A DNA stretch of 64,000 bases from Erysipelotrichaceae bacterium (GTDB lineage Bacteria > Bacillota_I > Bacilli_A > Erysipelotrichales > Erysipelotrichaceae), in NCBI GenBank assembly GCA_017442805.1, contig JAFRZA010000014.1, positions 1 through 64,000 of the forward strand, read 5' to 3'. Positions 1 to 11,031 of the stretch are shown piece by piece (within the stretch, counting starts at the first letter, position 1; every line of letters starts with the position of its first letter). The position numbers were made by a program, and so were the translations under genes. The notes beneath the pieces are model-generated. The model was not told the DNA's origin. It was given only the letters and a program-made list of their open reading frames with translations, and searched no databases.

Positions 1-19
1 GATCAAACTCTCCGTTTGA
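1..19 (-). rRNA. 16S rRNA gene, 5' end only (runs off left edge)
   Basis: Read on the minus strand the window ends in GGAGAGTTTGATC, the conserved start of bacterial 16S rRNA (the binding site of the 27F primer). Only about the first 19 bases of the mature RNA lie inside the window, and the exact 5' end is inferred by comparison with Bacillus 16S. The gene continues to the left. A strong promoter and a boxA-like element lie upstream, as expected for an rRNA operon. Confidence 0.85.
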
Positions 20-95
20 TTATAACTCTTTTTGTTTTTCCGTTTTTATTCGTGTCCAAACGACACTCTTCGTTATTGACGTGTACTTTCTGTTT

Positions 96-109
96 GTTTC
101 TCAAAGAAC
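96..109 (-). promoter_or_regulatory. boxA-like antitermination element in the rRNA leader
   Basis: The minus strand reads GTTCTTTGAGAAAC, close to the boxA consensus (TGCTCTTTGA...) bound by NusB/S10 in rRNA leaders. It sits about 25 nt downstream of the predicted start. A small hairpin (GTGTC/GACAC, 52-66) follows before 16S. The assignment rests on position and similarity only. Confidence 0.55.
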
Positions 110-138
110 GATCGCACCATCCGCGACAGTGCTTTTAT

Positions 139-166
139 ATGATACCATATAAATAAACGTTGTCAA
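139..166 (-). promoter_or_regulatory. rRNA operon promoter (sigma-A type)
   Basis: On the minus strand a perfect -35 TTGACA (161-166) is followed after 16 bp by TATCAT (139-144). Transcription would start near 131 and give a leader of about 110 nt before 16S. The AT-rich spacer and flanks are typical of strong rRNA promoters. No second tandem promoter is evident. Confidence 0.85.
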
Positions 167-273
167 ATACTTTTTTTACTTTTTTTACAATGTTTTTTAA
201 CTTTTTTTCAACACTCCGGAAGCCCTGTTTTCCGGGTGGAAAATGTATGCGTTTTCAGCTGTTTTTCCATCGG

Positions 274-299
274 AAAAGGCCTGTTTTCAGGCCTTTTTT
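274..299 (-). terminator. hairpin terminator after the YjbR-type gene
   Basis: A perfect 10-bp stem AAAAGGCCTG/CAGGCCTTTT with a 4-nt loop lies 30 bp past the stop codon of the minus-strand gene. T runs occur on both sides, so it could work in both directions. It separates the rpoC-side transcription unit from the rRNA promoter. Confidence 0.75.
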
Positions 300-327
300 A
301 CGGGTTTTTCTCTCTGCTTTGCCGGGC

Positions 328-1362
328 TTATTCCCTGTTCAGCGTCTCGCTTAAGGCCGGGGGTATTCCCCGGGGTCCGCGCACCGCGTTGACGCCGTAG
401 GAGTTAAGCACGGCGAAGGTAAAACGCTCAGCCGGATACTCCCTCACTTTCCTGATCCTCATCAGTCTGCGGATGGTCAGATTCTCATCATGGAAGTCAT
501 AGGGGATGTCTGTTTCCAGAACTTCGCACTTGAACATGATGGCAGAATAAGGCTGACCGACATAAAGATAGACGGTATCGCCTACCTTGATGTTATTGGA
601 CTGTTTCCATTCGATCACATCGCTTTTTTCAAAGGCGCCCAGGACATCATAGTAAGCCGGATTGGCCGGTACCAGCCACTCTCTGGTCCCCAGGGACAGT
701 TCATAACTGACCCTGACCATCTCCATGACCGCTTCATCGGAAAGCGTATCATCCAGAATGACCGAGATCCAGTTCTTCTTGTTCATGTGCCAGGCCGGGA
801 AAACTCCTTCACGCTTAATGAATTCATTTACCAGCACATCGACCTTCAGGTTCATGACGTCGCTGCTGCCTTCTTCGTCAGGAAGCAGGCGGTTACGCCT
901 GATGTTCATGATGATGCCGAACCACTTTTCCGAAAGCGGGTTGCGGAAGACGCCGGTATCATCGTCGTCCTTGAAGAGAAACTCCGCTTCCACTCCATAT
1001 TCTTTCCTTATCAGCGAAGCCAGGCGGTTGGCCTGCGGGTCGCTGAAGTTCTGTTTCTCGAAGCAGCTGCCGGCGACCTCTTTCAGGATCGTTTCGTATT
1101 CCTGACGGATCTGCGCCGCATAGCCAGAGACGGTGGGCAGCCGGAAACTGAGGTACTCCTCATCCAGGTCATTCTCCATGACCCGGCCGTAGATCCTTCC
1201 ATTGGAAAGAACACGCACTTCGGCGCGGAAAGCACCGTCATGAAAGTCCCTGACGTAACAATATCCCTCATTTTCCCTTTCAAAGCCGAAGGGGATCAGG
1301 CTTTCTTCTCTGAGCGTGCTCTTGCGGAAGACTTCGTCTTCAATGGTGATTCTGCGGTTCAT
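328..1362 (-). CDS. MmcQ/YjbR-family protein with C-terminal EVE/PUA-like domain
   Basis: A 344-aa protein with three parts. An N-terminal region of about 110 residues is not recognised. The centre (about 120-245) resembles YjbR/MmcQ: the W-F-G-I-I-M-N-I stretch, then AWHMNKKNWISVIL, the usual 'W.MNK.HW' signature of this DNA-binding-like fold. The C-terminus (about 250-330) has V-I-E-W-K...GDTVYLYVG.P, like EVE/PUA-type domains that bind modified bases. The biochemical role of this family is not established. It lies just after rpoC, past a strong terminator, so it probably depends on read-through or a weak promoter in the 56-bp gap. The start ATG is preceded by GAAAGGAG. The family call is fairly firm; the function is unknown. 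Confidence 0.75.
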   Translation of the reverse strand: MNRRITIEDEVFRKSTLREESLIPFGFERENEGYCYVRDFHDGAFRAEVRVLSNGRIYGRVMENDLDEEYLSFRLPTVSGYAAQIRQEYETILKEVAGSCFEKQNFSDPQANRLASLIRKEYGVEAEFLFKDDDDTGVFRNPLSEKWFGIIMNIRRNRLLPDEEGSSDVMNLKVDVLVNEFIKREGVFPAWHMNKKNWISVILDDTLSDEAVMEMVRVSYELSLGTREWLVPANPAYYDVLGAFEKSDVIEWKQSNNIKVGDTVYLYVGQPYSAIMFKCEVLETDIPYDFHDENLTIRRLMRIRKVREYPAERFTFAVLNSYGVNAVRGPRGIPPALSETLNRE

Positions 1363-1376
1363 GGCTGTTCTCCTTT

Positions 1377-1407
1377 CAGAAAACCGGCGCGGTCATCCCG
1401 CGCCGGT
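1377..1407 (-). terminator. rpoC operon terminator
   Basis: A GC-rich perfect 10-bp stem (ACCGGCGCGG pairing with CCGCGCCGGT, loop of 5) is followed by TTTTC on the minus strand, 12 bp past the rpoC stop. It is the strongest hairpin in this part of the window and probably ends the rpoBC transcript. Confidence 0.85.
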
Positions 1408-1418
1408 CTCTTGATCAA

Positions 1419-4400
1419 TTAATCGTCAAAGCTGTCGTCGCTATCGCCGGAGATGATGTCGGCAGCCAGAGCCTGTTCCAGCAGTGAATCATTGCTGCCG
1501 GACATGACTTCGTTGATGAAGTCATCCATTTCCCTGGCCTTCTTCTCATCTTCCCTGCTCAGGCGGGAAGCCTTTTCGGCTTTCATCTCATCAGCCAGCT
1601 CGCGGATCTGGAGCGTTGACTCTCTTTCCGCTTCGCAGCCGGTTCCGGCCGGAATCATCTTGCCGATGATGACGTTTTCCTTTAAGCCCTTCAGCGTGTC
1701 GACCTTGCCCTTGACGGCGGCTTCGGTCAGGACCTTGGTGGTTTCCTGGAAGGAAGCGGCTGACAGCCAGGAATCAGTCTCAACGGAGGACTTGGAAATG
1801 CCCAGCAGGTAGGGTTTGAACTTGGCGGGTTCGCCGCCGCTGATCAGCACCTGCTTGTTGATTTCGGTGATCCGGGCCTTGGAGATGGTGGAATCCTTGG
1901 TCAGTCCGGTGTCGTTGCCTTCCTCGATGACGACCTTCCTGAGCATCTGGCAGATCATGATCTCCAGGTGCTTGTCGGAAATGTCGATACCCTGGGAGGC
2001 ATAGACCTTCTTGACTTCCTTGAGGATGTAGTCCTGGACGGCGTTGACGCCGGCCACGGCGATCAGCTCCTTCGGATTCACCTGACCTTCGGTCAGCTTG
2101 TCACCGGCTTCGATGTGCGATCCGACCTTCCACCAGGCGCGCACGGTCTGCGTGCTGTCGGCCTTGTGCTCGATCGGTTCACCCTGTTCATTGGTGATTG
2201 TGATCTTCTTGCCGGCGTCGTTTTCCATCTCTTCGATGGCCGTGATCTCACCGGAGACCTTGGCGATCAGAGCCGGATGCTTGGGCGATCTGGCCTCAAA
2301 CAGTTCTTCGACACGGGGAAGACCCTGGGTGATGTCACCGCCGGCGTTGGCAACGCCGCCGGTATGGAAGTTACGCATGGTCAGCTGGGTGCCCGGTTCA
2401 CCGATGGACTGGGCCGCCATGATGCCGACGACTTCGCCGTTTTCGACGTACTTGCCGGTCGCCATGTTGCGTCCGTAACATCTGCGGCAGACACCGTATT
2501 CGGACTGGCAGACGAAGGCGTTTCTGATCAGAACCTTCTCAATGCCGGCCTCAACGATCTGGGCGGCCTTCTTCTCATCGATGAAGCCGACCTTTCTGGT
2601 GATGTTGTTGCGCTCTCTTAACAGCGTCTGCAGTGCTTCCGCGATCTCAGGAGCGTTTTCTTCCTCGCCGTTATTGATGGCGTTGCCGAGTTCTTCGAGT
2701 CTGGCTTCGAGTTCTTCGTCCAGCTTTTCCGTTTCCGGGCAGGACAGGTAGTCGCCGTCCATGGCGGTGAAGACGATGGACTTGACCAGAGCCTTCAGTT
2801 CTTCGCCCTGAGCCGTTTCGGCCAGTTCTTCCAGCGTATCCTTCAGATCGCCGATCAGTTCGCTCTTTTCGCCGGTGTAGACGATCAGTTCGCCGGTATT
2901 GGGGTCGAAGATGTCTTCATAGGCGTAGCGGCCGACCAGGCGGTCATAAAGCTTTTCAATGGAGGTCTTTTCCTTGCGGTCGATGATCTCAGCGATCTCG
3001 TAGCCTTCGGAAGTACCGCAGTCACCTTCGCCGACGACGACGTCCTGGGCTACGTCGACCAGTCTTCTGGTCAGATAGCCTGAGGATGCGGTCTTCAGAG
3101 CGGTGTCGGTCAGACCCTTGCGGATACCGTGAGAGGAGATGAAGAATTCACTTACGTTCAGACCTTCACGGAAGTTGGAGTAGATCGGAACCTCGATGAT
3201 GGTTGACTGGTAGCCCTTGGCGCTCTTGGCCTGAGTCGGCTTACCCATCAGACCACGCATGCCGGCCAGCTGGGTGAAGTGGGACTTGTTACCACGGGCA
3301 CCGGATACTGACATCATGTTGATCGGGTTCTTCTTCGGCAGGGAATCCATCAGCTCGTCACCGATGGTGTTCTTGATGCCGTCCCAGAGGTCCATCAGCT
3401 GCTTTTCCCATTCCTGCTCAGTAAGTAAGCCTCTCTTATGCAGTCTCATCAGCTTGGCAGCCCTCTCCTTGCCTTCCTCAACGTACTTCTCCTTGTTGGG
3501 AGCGACCTTGATGTCGTCAAGGGAGATGGTCATGCCGGCGACGGTCGAGAACTTGAAGCCGTTGTCCTTGATGCGGTCGAAGTAGGTGGAAACATGCGGT
3601 CTGTCGGGGTTCTCGTCGTTGGCGTAACGGCTGTAGACCTCACCGATGACCATTCCCAGATCCTTCTTCTTGACCGGGCTGTGAACCGGCATGGCGGCGA
3701 TGTAGGCCGGGATGTCGGTACCGTAATCGACGAAGTACTCGTCGGGCAGTCTCTTGTTCCAGTCGCCCTTGACTTCGTTGACATAGGGGAAGTCGTCCGG
3801 GAACATCTGGTTGAAGATCAGCTTGCCGACGGTGGTGATCAGGTACTTTTCATTCTGTTCCCTGGTGAAGAAGTTCTTCAGGTGGTAGGGATTGACTTCC
3901 GGATCATCGCTTTCGTACTTCGGATCGTATTTGTGGAGCGATTTGGCTCTGAGGGCGATACGGCTGTGCAGATGAGTCTGCTTGGTGTCGTAGGCCATCA
4001 TGACCTCGTCGATGTCCTTGTAGATGCGGCCTTCGGAATTGCCGAAGGTTTCCCACAGCTCAGCGCTGCGCTCGTCGCCCAGCGCTCTTAGTCTTTCGGC
4101 TTCCTCAAAGAATTCCGCCTTGGTTTCCTCCATGGTCAGATAGAAGTTGCCGAGTACCATGTCCTGAGACGGGGTAACGATCGGGTTGCCGTCCTTGGGG
4201 CCCAGAATGTTGTTGGAACCCAGCATGAGGATCTGAGCCTCGGCGCAGGACTCTTCGGACAGCGGTACGTGGACAGCCATCTGGTCACCGTCGAAGTCGG
4301 CGTTGAAGGCCGTACAGACTAACGGGTGCAGACGGATGGCGCGGCCTTCGACCAGTTTCGGCATGAAGGCCTGGATACCCAGACGGTGCAGGGTCGGGGC

Positions 4401-5696
4401 GCGGTTCAGCAGAACCGGATGGCCATTGACCACCTGCTCGACGATGTCCCAGATCCGGGGATCCTGACGGTCGATCAGTTTTTCCGCACTCTTGGGGTTG
4501 GTGGAGATTTCCTGGTAAACCAGTTCGTTGATGACAAAGGGCTTGAAAAGCTGCAGAGCCATCTCGCGGGGGATGCCGCACTGGTTCATCTTCAGGTCCG
4601 GTCCGACCGCGATGACGGAACGGCCGGAGAAGTCAACACGCTTGCCCAGCAGGTTCTGACGGAAACGTCCCTGTTTGCCCTTGAGGGTGTGGGACAGAGA
4701 CTTCAGAGCCCGGTTGCCCGCGCCGGTGACCGGCTTGGAGCGGCGTCCGTTGTCGATCAGGGCGTCGACGGCCTCCTGAAGCATACGCTTCTCGTTCTGA
4801 ACGATGATGGAAGGCGTGCCCAGATCCAGCAGCTTCTGTAAGCGGTTGTTACGGGTAATTACTCTTCTGTAAAGATCGTTAAGGTCGCTGGTCGCGAAGC
4901 GGCCGCCGTCCAGCTGCATCATCGGACGCAGATCCGGCGGAATGACCGGCAGCTTGGTCAGGATCATCCATTCGGGTCTCTGACCGGACTGGCGGAAGGC
5001 GTTGATGGTGTCCAGGCGCTTGATCAGTTTCTTGCGCTTTTCACCCTGCGCGGTCTCCAGCTGAGCGGTCATGTCGCCGTATTCCTTTTCCAGATCGACG
5101 TCTTCCAGCAGTTTCCTGATGGCGGCGGCGCCGATCATGGCGGTAAAGGCGGATGAACCGTACTGCTCTCTTAATTCACGGTAACGGGCCGTGGAGATGA
5201 CCTGCTTGTAGGTCAGTTCGGTGACGTCCTTGGGATCGGTGACGATCCAGTTGACGAAGTAAACGACTTCCTCAAGCTGCTTGGGCGGAACGTCCAGCAG
5301 TAAGGCAATGCGGCTGGGGGTACCCTTGAGGTACCAGATGTGGGCTACCGGAGCGGCCAGTTCGATTCTGCCCATCCACTCTCTTCTGACGGAGCTTCTG
5401 GTAATCATGACGTCGCACTTGTCGCAGAAGATGCCCTTGTATCTTACCTTCTTGTATTTTCCGCAGGAACACTCCCAGTCCTTGGCCGGACCGAAGATCC
5501 TTTCGCAGAACAGACCGCCCTTCTCGGGCTTCTGAGAACGGTAGTTAATGGTTTCCGGCTTGGTGACGATGCCTTCAATGATGTTCTTCTCATCCTTATT
5601 GTTGGGATCCTTGTCACGGTAGCGTCTGGACCATTCGACGATGGTTTCAGGTGAGGCTAAGCCAATCTTAACAGTTGATACGTTATTGATATTCAT
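1419..5696 (-). CDS. rpoC: DNA-directed RNA polymerase subunit beta'
   Basis: Catalytic largest subunit of RNA polymerase, 1425 aa. Visible hallmarks are the N-terminal zinc site (Cys76, 78, 91, 94), the active-site NADFDGDQM near residue 464 whose three Asp bind Mg, the bridge-helix/trigger-loop block ([20 protein letters not shown]), and CxxRCYGRN followed by [18 protein letters not shown]. It is about 220 residues longer than Bacillus RpoC (1199 aa). Part of the excess is an acidic helical insertion at about residues 940-1030, between the region after the trigger loop and the second zinc motif. It follows rpoB with a 13-bp gap; AGGAGGT precedes the ATG. The tail is acidic (GDSDDSFDD). Confidence 0.99.
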   Translation of the reverse strand: MNINNVSTVKIGLASPETIVEWSRRYRDKDPNNKDEKNIIEGIVTKPETINYRSQKPEKGGLFCERIFGPAKDWECSCGKYKKVRYKGIFCDKCDVMITRSSVRREWMGRIELAAPVAHIWYLKGTPSRIALLLDVPPKQLEEVVYFVNWIVTDPKDVTELTYKQVISTARYRELREQYGSSAFTAMIGAAAIRKLLEDVDLEKEYGDMTAQLETAQGEKRKKLIKRLDTINAFRQSGQRPEWMILTKLPVIPPDLRPMMQLDGGRFATSDLNDLYRRVITRNNRLQKLLDLGTPSIIVQNEKRMLQEAVDALIDNGRRSKPVTGAGNRALKSLSHTLKGKQGRFRQNLLGKRVDFSGRSVIAVGPDLKMNQCGIPREMALQLFKPFVINELVYQEISTNPKSAEKLIDRQDPRIWDIVEQVVNGHPVLLNRAPTLHRLGIQAFMPKLVEGRAIRLHPLVCTAFNADFDGDQMAVHVPLSEESCAEAQILMLGSNNILGPKDGNPIVTPSQDMVLGNFYLTMEETKAEFFEEAERLRALGDERSAELWETFGNSEGRIYKDIDEVMMAYDTKQTHLHSRIALRAKSLHKYDPKYESDDPEVNPYHLKNFFTREQNEKYLITTVGKLIFNQMFPDDFPYVNEVKGDWNKRLPDEYFVDYGTDIPAYIAAMPVHSPVKKKDLGMVIGEVYSRYANDENPDRPHVSTYFDRIKDNGFKFSTVAGMTISLDDIKVAPNKEKYVEEGKERAAKLMRLHKRGLLTEQEWEKQLMDLWDGIKNTIGDELMDSLPKKNPINMMSVSGARGNKSHFTQLAGMRGLMGKPTQAKSAKGYQSTIIEVPIYSNFREGLNVSEFFISSHGIRKGLTDTALKTASSGYLTRRLVDVAQDVVVGEGDCGTSEGYEIAEIIDRKEKTSIEKLYDRLVGRYAYEDIFDPNTGELIVYTGEKSELIGDLKDTLEELAETAQGEELKALVKSIVFTAMDGDYLSCPETEKLDEELEARLEELGNAINNGEEENAPEIAEALQTLLRERNNITRKVGFIDEKKAAQIVEAGIEKVLIRNAFVCQSEYGVCRRCYGRNMATGKYVENGEVVGIMAAQSIGEPGTQLTMRNFHTGGVANAGGDITQGLPRVEELFEARSPKHPALIAKVSGEITAIEEMENDAGKKITITNEQGEPIEHKADSTQTVRAWWKVGSHIEAGDKLTEGQVNPKELIAVAGVNAVQDYILKEVKKVYASQGIDISDKHLEIMICQMLRKVVIEEGNDTGLTKDSTISKARITEINKQVLISGGEPAKFKPYLLGISKSSVETDSWLSAASFQETTKVLTEAAVKGKVDTLKGLKENVIIGKMIPAGTGCEAERESTLQIRELADEMKAEKASRLSREDEKKAREMDDFINEVMSGSNDSLLEQALAADIISGDSDDSFDD

Positions 5697-5709
5697 TCAG
5701 CCATACCTC

Positions 5710-8700
5710 CTATTCAAATTCTTCGTCGTCGAAGCCGACAATGGCCTCCGGCAGAGCTTCAATGCTCTCTTCCGGACGGACTTCTTCCGGCTTCTCTTCC
5801 GGAAGTTCCTCAATGGCAGCCGGAGCAGCCGGATTGCGGTTGTCGTCATCGTTCTGGGAAATGTCCATGGCCTTGCCGTCCTTGTCGAAGACCTGAACGT
5901 CGAGAGCCAGAGCCTGCAGTTCGTGAACGAGAACGCGGAATGACTCGCCGACGGTCGGTTTCGGGATCGGCTTGCCCTTGATGATGGCTTCGTAGGTCCG
6001 GGTACGGCCGATGACGTCGTCACTCTTGACCGTCAGGATCTCGTTAAGGGTGTTGGCGGCGCCATAGGCCTCTAACGCCCATACTTCCATTTCACCGAAA
6101 CGCTGGCCGCCGTTCTGGGCCTTGCCGCCCAGAGGCTGCTGAGTAACCAGTGAGTAAGGACCGGTCGCTCTGGCGTGCAGCTTGTCGTCGACCATGTGAG
6201 CCAGCTTGATCATGTACATGACACCGACGGCGACCCTTTCGTCGAAGGCTTCGCCCGTACGGCCGTCAAACAGCTGTACCTTGCCGTCCGGCGTGGAGCC
6301 GGCTTCCTTCAGGATGCTCATCAGTTCTTCGTTGTTGATGCCGTCGAAGACCGGGGTAGCGAACTTGCAGCCCAGCTTCTCGGCAGCCAGACCCAGATGG
6401 ATCTCCAGAACCTGTCCGATGTTCATACGTGAGGGAACACCGAAGGGGTTGAGCATGATGTCGATCTGCGTGCCGTCAGCCATGTAAGGCATGTCTTCCT
6501 GCGGCAGGATCTTGGAGATGACGCCCTTGTTGCCGTGACGGCCGGCCATCTTGTCGCCTTCGGAAATCTTACGTTTCTGAACGATGTAGACCTTGATGAC
6601 TTCGTTGACGCCCGGTGAGAGGTCATGCTCGGCTCTGGTGAATCTTCTGATGCACTGGACGATACCGGCACCGCCGTGGGGGACCTTCAGGGAGTTGTCT
6701 CTGACTTCCTTGCTCTTCTCGCCGAAGATCGCGAATAACAGCTTCTCTTCCGGTGAGGAGTCGGACTGGCCCTTCGGGGTGACCTTGCCGACCAGAATGT
6801 CGCCTTCACGCACTTCCGCGCCCTTCATGATGATACCGTGGGAGTCCAGATTGCGGACAGCGGCCTCAGCCACGTTGGGGATGTCTCTGGTGATTTCTTC
6901 GTCACCGAGCTTGGTGGTGCGGCATTCGATCGAGTATTCTTCAATGTGGATCGAGGTGAAGATGTCTTCCTTGACCATCCTTTCGGACATGATGACGGCA
7001 TCTTCGTAGTTGTAGCCGTTCCAGGTCATGAAGGCGATCTTGACGTTCTGGCCCAGAGCCAGTTCGCCGTTTTCCATGGACGGGCCGTCAGCGATGACGT
7101 CGCCCTTTTCCACCTTTTCGCCGACCTGAACGATCGGAGTCTGGTTGATGCAGGTTCCGGCGTTGGAGCGGCGGAACTTGATCAGTTCGTATTCCGTCTT
7201 TTCACCGTTGTCCTCGGTGACGATGCGGGCGGCGTCAACGTAGGTGACGATGCCGTCCTTCTCGGCGACCAGGGCACTGCCGGCGTCACGGGCGATGTAG
7301 TATTCCATGCCGGTGCCGACGTTGGGTGAATGCGGCTTGAGCAGCGGTACGGCCTGTCTCTGCATGTTGGCGCCCATCAGAGCGCGGGATGCGTCGTCGT
7401 TCTCCAGGAAGGGGATGCAGGCGGCAGCGACCGAGATGATCTGCTTCGGGGAGACGTCGACCAGTTCGACTTCTTCTCTGGGCATCATGACGGTTTCGGT
7501 CTGATAACGGCAGACGCACTGATCATTGAACAGGTAGCCGTCCTTGACCTCGTTGGCCTGAGCGATGACGTAATCCATTTCATCGTCAGCGGACATGTAG
7601 ATGATGTCCTCGTCGGAGACTCTGTACCTGCCGTCTTCGGCAAAGACCTTGCGGTACGGGGTCTGAATGAAGCCGTACTCGTTGATCTTGGCGTAGGAAG
7701 TCAGGTAGTTGATAAGACCGATGTTGGGTCCTTCAGGAGTCTCTATCGGACAGATCCTGCCGTAGTGGGTAGCGTGAACGTCACGGACTTCGAAGCCCGC
7801 TCTCTCTCTGGTCAGACCGCCGGGGCCCAGCGCGGAGATACGGCGCTTGTTGGTCAGCTCAGCCAGCGGGTTCTGCTGGTCCATGAACTGCGACAGCTGT
7901 GATGAGGAGAAGAACTCCTTGACGGCCATGGTCAGGGAACGGATGTTGGTCAGGTTCTTGGCCGTGATCGAGGAAACCTCGGAAATCGACATCTTTTCCT
8001 TGACGTTCTTTTCCAGACGGGAGAAACCGATGCGGTACTGATTCTGGATCAGTTCGCCGACGGTTCTGATTCGCTTGTTACCCAGCTGGTCCACGTCGTC
8101 AACGCTGCCGACTTCGTCGGTCATGTTGAGCATGTAGGAATACTGGGCGTACATGTCGGAGATCACGATGGTCTTCTTCAGGGTCAGCGGGTCGGTGCCC
8201 AGGACCTTGACGGAATCGGTATCTTCCATGTGGTTCTTGACATAGATGACCTGACCGGCAGCGCCGACCAGATACAGCGTATAGTTCCTGCCGGCCTTGA
8301 CATCGGAAACGATGTTCTGGCGGGCAGCGTTGGTAAGGATCGGCTGCTCGGTGTCGGGGATGTAGCGGCTGACGACCAGTTCGCCATCCTTGTCCATGAC
8401 ATCGATGCCGTTTTCCAATAGACGGCCGTAGCAGTACAGTCTGCCGCCGTAATTGAGGACGGCGGAGACATTGTCGGCAGTCAGTTCAACGCCCTGAGCG
8501 ATGATGCCGCCGTAAACGGCAATTTCCTTCAGCGTGCGGCTGCGGGAGATGGCCTTGATGTCCTCTTCGGTCAGGACGGTGCCCTGTTCGAAGACATTGT
8601 CGCCGACCTTGACGGTTTCAGCCAGGATGCGGCCCTTCAGTCCGTTGCCGTAGGCCAGCGGGACGCTGACGGTATCGGGATGAGAGAACTCGTATTCCTG

Positions 8701-9861
8701 AGGCAGAGCGAGCATGTTGACGCCCTTGTCCAGGGTCTCCCTGATCAAAGCCAGGGTAGCCTTGTCGACCAGGGTGTCCTTCCTGACGACGACCCTGCCG
8801 TTTTCGTCGCACAGATCTTCCGCCAGGTAGCGGTTCTTGGCCCGGGCGTAGGCTCCGAGCTTCTTGCAGGTCTTGTAGCGGCCGGCCTTGTTGAGGTCAT
8901 AGCGGCGGGCGTCGAAGAACTTGGCGTTCATCAGGTTCTTGGCGCCTTCGACGGTATGAATGTCGTCTGATCTCTGGTTTTCGTAAACGGCCTTGAGAGC
9001 CTCGTCGGTCGTCTTGATCTTATCAGCGATCAGCGTGTTGGCGACTTCTTCGTAATTGCCGAAGATGCCGGTGAACAGCAGCAGATAATCGTTCAGGAAA
9101 TCACGCTGTTCCGCTTCGACGTCGAGGTCATAGACCGGTAAGCCGATGGCTTCCATGAACTTCCTGACGCCGGAATCGTCAAGGGCGTCCTCGCCCTTTT
9201 CCAGATTCATTGACAGGCCGACAGCCTTGAACAGAATGGTGGAAAGGATCTTACGCTTTCTGTCCACGCTCATGTTGATGATCCGGCCTAAGGCTGACTT
9301 CTTAGAGTCAGTCATGAATTCCAGCCAGGTACCTCTGGCCGGGATCAGTTCGGATGTATAGATATCCCTGCCCGTCTTCTCTTCGACGTCCTGAGCGAAA
9401 TAGGCTCCGGGCGATCTGACGATCTGGGAAACGATTACTCTTTCCGCACCGTTGATGATGAAGGTGCCGGTCGGCGTCAGCATCGGGAATTCGCCCAGAT
9501 AGACGCTCTCCGGTTCCTTGTCGATGATCTCACCGGTGGTCTGATCCTTGATGGTCAGCTTCATGGTCGTGCGTAAAGGAGCTGAATAGGTCAGCTCTCT
9601 GGTCTTGCATTCATTGACGCTGTGTTTGGGATCTTCGAACCGGTAATCCAGGAACTCAAGGGTTATGGATCCGTTGGTACTTTTGATTGGGTAGATTTCC
9701 TCAAAGACTTCCTTGATACCCTCATTCTTGAACCAGTCGAATGACTTGGTCTGGATCTCGACGAGGTTGGGAAGTTCCAGGGTTCCACTGACTTTAGAAT
9801 AGTCTCTACGAACCGCTTTCTTGCCCTTATGGACCAGGCGGTAGGTATTTTCTTTGCTCAT
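5710..9861 (-). CDS. rpoB: DNA-directed RNA polymerase subunit beta
   Basis: Second-largest polymerase subunit, 1383 aa, forming the catalytic cleft with RpoC. I chose the ATG beginning MSKENTYR because AAAAGGTG lies just upstream; an in-frame ATG 27 bp earlier has no ribosome site. Conserved blocks include LPNLVEIQ near the start, the rifampicin pocket SQLSQFMDQ...[11 protein letters not shown], and [13 protein letters not shown]. The pocket His (E. coli H526) is Asn here. The protein is about 190 aa longer than Bacillus RpoB (1193), mostly through an expanded region at about 400-560, and it ends in a Pro/Glu-rich acidic tail. Cotranscription with rpoC is likely. Confidence 0.99.
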   Translation of the reverse strand: MSKENTYRLVHKGKKAVRRDYSKVSGTLELPNLVEIQTKSFDWFKNEGIKEVFEEIYPIKSTNGSITLEFLDYRFEDPKHSVNECKTRELTYSAPLRTTMKLTIKDQTTGEIIDKEPESVYLGEFPMLTPTGTFIINGAERVIVSQIVRSPGAYFAQDVEEKTGRDIYTSELIPARGTWLEFMTDSKKSALGRIINMSVDRKRKILSTILFKAVGLSMNLEKGEDALDDSGVRKFMEAIGLPVYDLDVEAEQRDFLNDYLLLFTGIFGNYEEVANTLIADKIKTTDEALKAVYENQRSDDIHTVEGAKNLMNAKFFDARRYDLNKAGRYKTCKKLGAYARAKNRYLAEDLCDENGRVVVRKDTLVDKATLALIRETLDKGVNMLALPQEYEFSHPDTVSVPLAYGNGLKGRILAETVKVGDNVFEQGTVLTEEDIKAISRSRTLKEIAVYGGIIAQGVELTADNVSAVLNYGGRLYCYGRLLENGIDVMDKDGELVVSRYIPDTEQPILTNAARQNIVSDVKAGRNYTLYLVGAAGQVIYVKNHMEDTDSVKVLGTDPLTLKKTIVISDMYAQYSYMLNMTDEVGSVDDVDQLGNKRIRTVGELIQNQYRIGFSRLEKNVKEKMSISEVSSITAKNLTNIRSLTMAVKEFFSSSQLSQFMDQQNPLAELTNKRRISALGPGGLTRERAGFEVRDVHATHYGRICPIETPEGPNIGLINYLTSYAKINEYGFIQTPYRKVFAEDGRYRVSDEDIIYMSADDEMDYVIAQANEVKDGYLFNDQCVCRYQTETVMMPREEVELVDVSPKQIISVAAACIPFLENDDASRALMGANMQRQAVPLLKPHSPNVGTGMEYYIARDAGSALVAEKDGIVTYVDAARIVTEDNGEKTEYELIKFRRSNAGTCINQTPIVQVGEKVEKGDVIADGPSMENGELALGQNVKIAFMTWNGYNYEDAVIMSERMVKEDIFTSIHIEEYSIECRTTKLGDEEITRDIPNVAEAAVRNLDSHGIIMKGAEVREGDILVGKVTPKGQSDSSPEEKLLFAIFGEKSKEVRDNSLKVPHGGAGIVQCIRRFTRAEHDLSPGVNEVIKVYIVQKRKISEGDKMAGRHGNKGVISKILPQEDMPYMADGTQIDIMLNPFGVPSRMNIGQVLEIHLGLAAEKLGCKFATPVFDGINNEELMSILKEAGSTPDGKVQLFDGRTGEAFDERVAVGVMYMIKLAHMVDDKLHARATGPYSLVTQQPLGGKAQNGGQRFGEMEVWALEAYGAANTLNEILTVKSDDVIGRTRTYEAIIKGKPIPKPTVGESFRVLVHELQALALDVQVFDKDGKAMDISQNDDDNRNPAAPAAIEELPEEKPEEVRPEESIEALPEAIVGFDDEEFE

Positions 9862-9960
9862 AACAACACCTTTTCCAAATACATACATGGGTTAAAAACC
9901 GGACATTAACCCATTTTATTGCAATTATATATGATAACAAAAGTCAAACTGCGTGTCAAA

Positions 9961-10551
9961 CTATTTGTTTACCAATATAATCCAATAACCGTTCTTCTTT
10001 TCAATGACTTCCGTCTTTTCGCTCAGCGTCTTAAGAAAGCGCACCGCGCTTTCGGCTCCCTGCTTCTGCCGGATGACCAGATACAGCCTTCCGGCCGGCT
10101 TCAGATGATCCAGGGACTGGGCGAAAAGGGAATAGATGTTCTTCTTGCCGGTTCTGATCGGCGGGTTGGAAACGATGATGTCAAAGTGATCATCGATTTC
10201 CGCAAAGCCGTCAGAAACCACGGTATTGTTGTTCTGACCATAACGGGCGCTGTTTTCCCGCGCCAGGGTAACAGCGAGGGAATTGACATCGCTCATGGTC
10301 AGGCTGATCTGCGGGAAGCTCTTCTTCAGCAGGATGCCGATGTAGCCGATCCCGCAGCCCAGATCCAGAACGTCACCTTCGACGTTCTCTTTCATCAGCG
10401 TCTCCAGTAACAGCCGGGAACCGAAGTCCAGGGTGCTCTTGGCAAAGACGCCGTCGTCGGAAACGAAGGTTTCCAAATTAGCCAAAAACCGAAAGCTTAT
10501 TTCCTTTCGGTTTTCCTTTCTCAGAGGGTTATCGGTAAAATAATGCTCCAT
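9961..10551 (-). CDS. class I SAM-dependent rRNA methyltransferase (RsmC/YbxB-like)
   Basis: A 196-aa methyltransferase at the position of ybxB in Bacillus, between rplL and rpoB. The SAM-binding motif I is VLDLGCGIGYIGI (about 62-74) and the N6/N2-type catalytic motif is SNPPIR (about 128). The start HYFTDNP is typical of the small RsmC family, members of which methylate guanine N2 in 16S rRNA. Size and synteny make the family call strong; the exact rRNA target is inferred. An attenuator-like hairpin separates it from rplL, so expression is probably below that of the ribosomal proteins. Confidence 0.85.
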   Translation of the reverse strand: MEHYFTDNPLRKENRKEISFRFLANLETFVSDDGVFAKSTLDFGSRLLLETLMKENVEGDVLDLGCGIGYIGILLKKSFPQISLTMSDVNSLAVTLARENSARYGQNNNTVVSDGFAEIDDHFDIIVSNPPIRTGKKNIYSLFAQSLDHLKPAGRLYLVIRQKQGAESAVRFLKTLSEKTEVIEKKNGYWIILVNK

Positions 10552-10571
10552 AATGACCCCTCCCTTAAAGC

Positions 10572-10608
10572 AGGCAAAAGCCGAATGCGCGATTCGGCTC
10601 TGCCTTTT
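10572..10608 (-). terminator. attenuator/terminator between rplL and downstream genes
   Basis: A 7-bp stem GCCGAAT/ATTCGGC with loop CGCGC is followed by TTTTGCC on the minus strand. The outer bases (GGCAGA...TTTTGCC) extend the stem weakly. A short T tail suggests partial termination, the known way of making far more L7/L12 and L10 than RNA polymerase from one operon. Confidence 0.65.
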
Positions 10609-10628
10609 AGCATTTTTTCGCTTTAATC

Positions 10629-11015
10629 TTACTTGAATTCGACAACGCCGCCGGCTTCAACAACAGCCTGCTTCAGAGCGTCAGCGTCTTCAACCTTGAC
10701 CTTTTCCTTGATCAGAGCGGGTTCTTCCGGAGTGCACTTGTCTACGATCTGCTTAGCTTCCATTAAGCTTAAGCCGGTAGCTTCCTTGACAGCCTTGATG
10801 ACGGCGATCTTGGTCTGGCCAACTTCCTTCAGGTAAACATCAACTTCACTCGGGCCGGCAGCGGGAGCTTCTTCAACCGGTGCAGCGGGGCCGGCAGCTA
10901 CGACAGCGGCGGTAACGCCGAATTCTTCTTCGATAGCCTTGACTAAATCGTTGATTTCAAGAATGGTCATTTCCTTTAAAGTAGCGATGATTTCTTCATT
11001 AGTAACTTTTGCCAT
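10629..11015 (-). CDS. rplL: 50S ribosomal protein L7/L12
   Basis: 128 aa, the usual length. It forms the flexible stalk that recruits translation factors. The N-terminal dimerisation helix (EEIIATLKEMTILEINDLVKAI) is followed by an Ala/Pro hinge (AAGPAAPVEEAPAAGP) and the globular C-terminal domain with IAVIKAVKEATGLSLMEAK. It lies 16 bp after rplJ with a GGAGG site, as in all rplJL operons. Confidence 0.98.
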   Translation of the reverse strand: MAKVTNEEIIATLKEMTILEINDLVKAIEEEFGVTAAVVAAGPAAPVEEAPAAGPSEVDVYLKEVGQTKIAVIKAVKEATGLSLMEAKQIVDKCTPEEPALIKEKVKVEDADALKQAVVEAGGVVEFK

Positions 11016-11031
11016 GATTATTTCCTCCTAA

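Noticed and set aside
212-235. Inverted repeat CCGGAA/TTCCGG near the left edge
   Set aside because: A 6-bp arm pair without a T tail, between the terminator at 274-299 and the rRNA promoter; too weak to call.
9889-9960. Separate promoter for rpoBC
   Set aside because: The gap before rpoB is AT-rich but has no well-spaced -35/-10 on the minus strand; transcription from the rplJL unit through the attenuator is enough to explain expression.
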